From positions 1,426,001 through 1,490,000 of the forward strand of contig NZ_JAIQDI010000001.1 of assembly GCF_020034665.1 (NCBI RefSeq): a stretch of DNA of 64,000 bases, given 5' to 3'. This stretch comes from Niabella beijingensis (lineage in GTDB: Bacteria > Bacteroidota > Bacteroidia > Chitinophagales > Chitinophagaceae). Both the position numbers and the translations under genes were made by a program. Under the pieces are notes generated by a model that had not been told where the DNA came from, did not search any database, and saw nothing but the letters and a program-made list of their open reading frames with translations. Position 1 is the first letter of the stretch, and every line of letters starts with the position of its first letter. Shown here one piece after another: positions 63,122-64,000 of this stretch.

Positions 63122-63796
63122 TTAATACCTTCCGTACCGCCCCTGGAATAAGCCCACATTTACACCGGCCCGTATAATGGGCAGTATTGTTACCCTTTCT
63201 TCACCGGTCTGCTGATTCCGAGATATATCCACATAAGGACTGTTACGGTTCTTCAACACATCTGCAAGAACGGAAATATAAAAAAAGGTGGTGCCTCCCT
63301 TGATCCGGCCGGTGGAATAGCCACCACCCAGTAACAGGGACGGGGCATTGGCATTGTAACTGGATGTGCCGCCGTTTTTGGAAGTGTACCGCACATTGGT
63401 GAAGTTTTGTTCAAACTGGGCCTGTAAAAACAGGAAGCTGATGGGATAACCCCTTACAAAGACACCAGGTCCGAATACGTGCTGGCGCAGTTTATCGTTA
63501 TATTCATAGATATCCCGGGAACCGGAGTAATTATAATTCAATACGATACCGCCATCGAAATAGTCGTTGAACTTATAGCCGAGTACGGGGCTCGCGCCCA
63601 ACACACTGCCCCCTGAAAAAAAAGATACCGTAACACCTCCGCCTGTGAACAGGTTTTCTTTCCGGAAGCCTCCTTCTTTATAGGGTTGATCGTTATTGCC
63701 ATTCCGTACTCGGACAGAATCATCCTGCGCATGAACCACAACCACAGACAGCAACAACAAGCCAAGCAAGCCGGCACCGGCACTTAATTTTTTCAT
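63122..63796 (-). CDS. Outer-membrane beta-barrel-like protein
   Basis: A 224-residue secreted protein. The ATG at 63796 gives a signal peptide (KKLSAGAGLLGLLLLSVVVVHAQ). The mature part consists of alternating beta strands rich in Tyr, Phe and Gly, and ends GVNVGLFQGRYGRY, with the aromatic C terminus typical of outer-membrane barrels. I do not recognise a specific family. Confidence 0.65.
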   Translation of the reverse strand: MKKLSAGAGLLGLLLLSVVVVHAQDDSVRVRNGNNDQPYKEGGFRKENLFTGGGVTVSFFSGGSVLGASPVLGYKFNDYFDGGIVLNYNYSGSRDIYEYNDKLRQHVFGPGVFVRGYPISFLFLQAQFEQNFTNVRYTSKNGGTSSYNANAPSLLLGGGYSTGRIKGGTTFFYISVLADVLKNRNSPYVDISRNQQTGEERVTILPIIRAGVNVGLFQGRYGRY

Positions 63797-63824
63797 ATTC
63801 AACAATTTTGTTTTTTGTTTTCCG

Positions 63825-64000
63825 TCAGGCTCCGGCGTCGAATATCTTGCCGGCATTCAGGATATTGTTGGGATCAAATGCCTTTTTGATATCCCGCATC
63901 AGCTGTATCTGGCGCTCTTCGAATACAATGTCCATATAGGTCTTTTGTATCAGCCCGATGCCATGTTCACCGCTGATGGTACCGCCCAAACTTTTTACTA
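63825..64000 (-). CDS. FAD-linked oxidase, C-terminal end (GlcD-type), partial
   Basis: The last 58 codons of a gene that continues beyond the window. The translated end contains GGTISGEHGIGLIQK and DIKKAFDPNNILNAGKIFD, the C-terminal motif of glycolate/D-lactate oxidase-type FAD-binding flavoproteins, where the histidine of GEHGIG contacts substrate. The N-terminal FAD domain is outside the window. Confidence 0.85.
   Translation of the reverse strand, partial: VKSLGGTISGEHGIGLIQKTYMDIVFEERQIQLMRDIKKAFDPNNILNAGKIFDAGA

Overview
The window is a chromosomal segment of a Bacteroidota bacterium, most likely Chitinophagaceae (Niabella/Niastella/Chitinophaga-like; inferred from family content and not tested by search). 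Support comes from a subtype-iii type VI secretion system, an ExbB-ExbD-ExbD-TonB set, a 14-gene NADH dehydrogenase with a short NuoG, weak Shine-Dalgarno signals, promoter-like TTTG / TAnnTTTG pairs and heptamer-periodic spacer DNA.

Layout. 1-340: non-coding heptad-repeat spacer. 0.3-7.4 kb (plus strand): enolase, a DivIC-like division protein, an OmpR/HK two-component pair, a Usp-like protein, a bestrophin, a Crp/Fnr regulator and an NAD(P)H oxidoreductase. 7.4-13 kb (minus): PAP2 phosphatase coupled to a membrane adenylate/guanylate cyclase, a secreted HExxH metalloprotease-like protein, and a fused 3-hydroxyacyl-CoA dehydrogenase/enoyl-CoA hydratase. 13.5-16.2 kb: ABC ATPase and permease, convergent with a TIGR01777 epimerase. 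16.2-20.5 kb (minus): a MITE-like element, a histone H1-like protein and the TonB energisation module. 20.8-36.9 kb (minus): a MacB/FtsX permease and nuoA-N, with three extra genes embedded (a small membrane protein, a VOC protein and a GxxExxY protein). 37-40 kb (minus): TPR protein, PstS-like lipoprotein and a small membrane protein. 40.2-44.4 kb: polysaccharide deacetylase, TatD nuclease, tRNA-Ser(GGA), an ECF sigma factor with a membrane partner, a tiny lipoprotein and a TauE exporter.

44.5-59.5 kb is the standout accessory region: a T6SSiii locus on the minus strand, in transcription order BamE-like membrane protein, J-domain/SH3 membrane protein, TssE, TssF, TssG, TssN, TssK, TssO, PKD protein (TssP candidate), ClpV/TssH, TssB, TssC and two TssD (Hcp). 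An NlpC/P60 lipoprotein lies inside it on the opposite strand, and a LexA-like XRE-S24 regulator stands divergently at its upstream edge. No VgrG, PAAR, TssQ or TssR is visible. TssE/F/G/K would form the baseplate, TssN/O/P the envelope complex, TssB/C the sheath, TssD the tube, and ClpV would recycle the sheath.

60.5-64 kb holds housekeeping translation quality control (ArfB-like hydrolase, D-aminoacyl-tRNA deacylase), a MazG-like pyrophosphohydrolase, a YihY membrane protein, a beta-barrel-like protein, and the 3' end of a GlcD-type FAD oxidase cut by the window edge.
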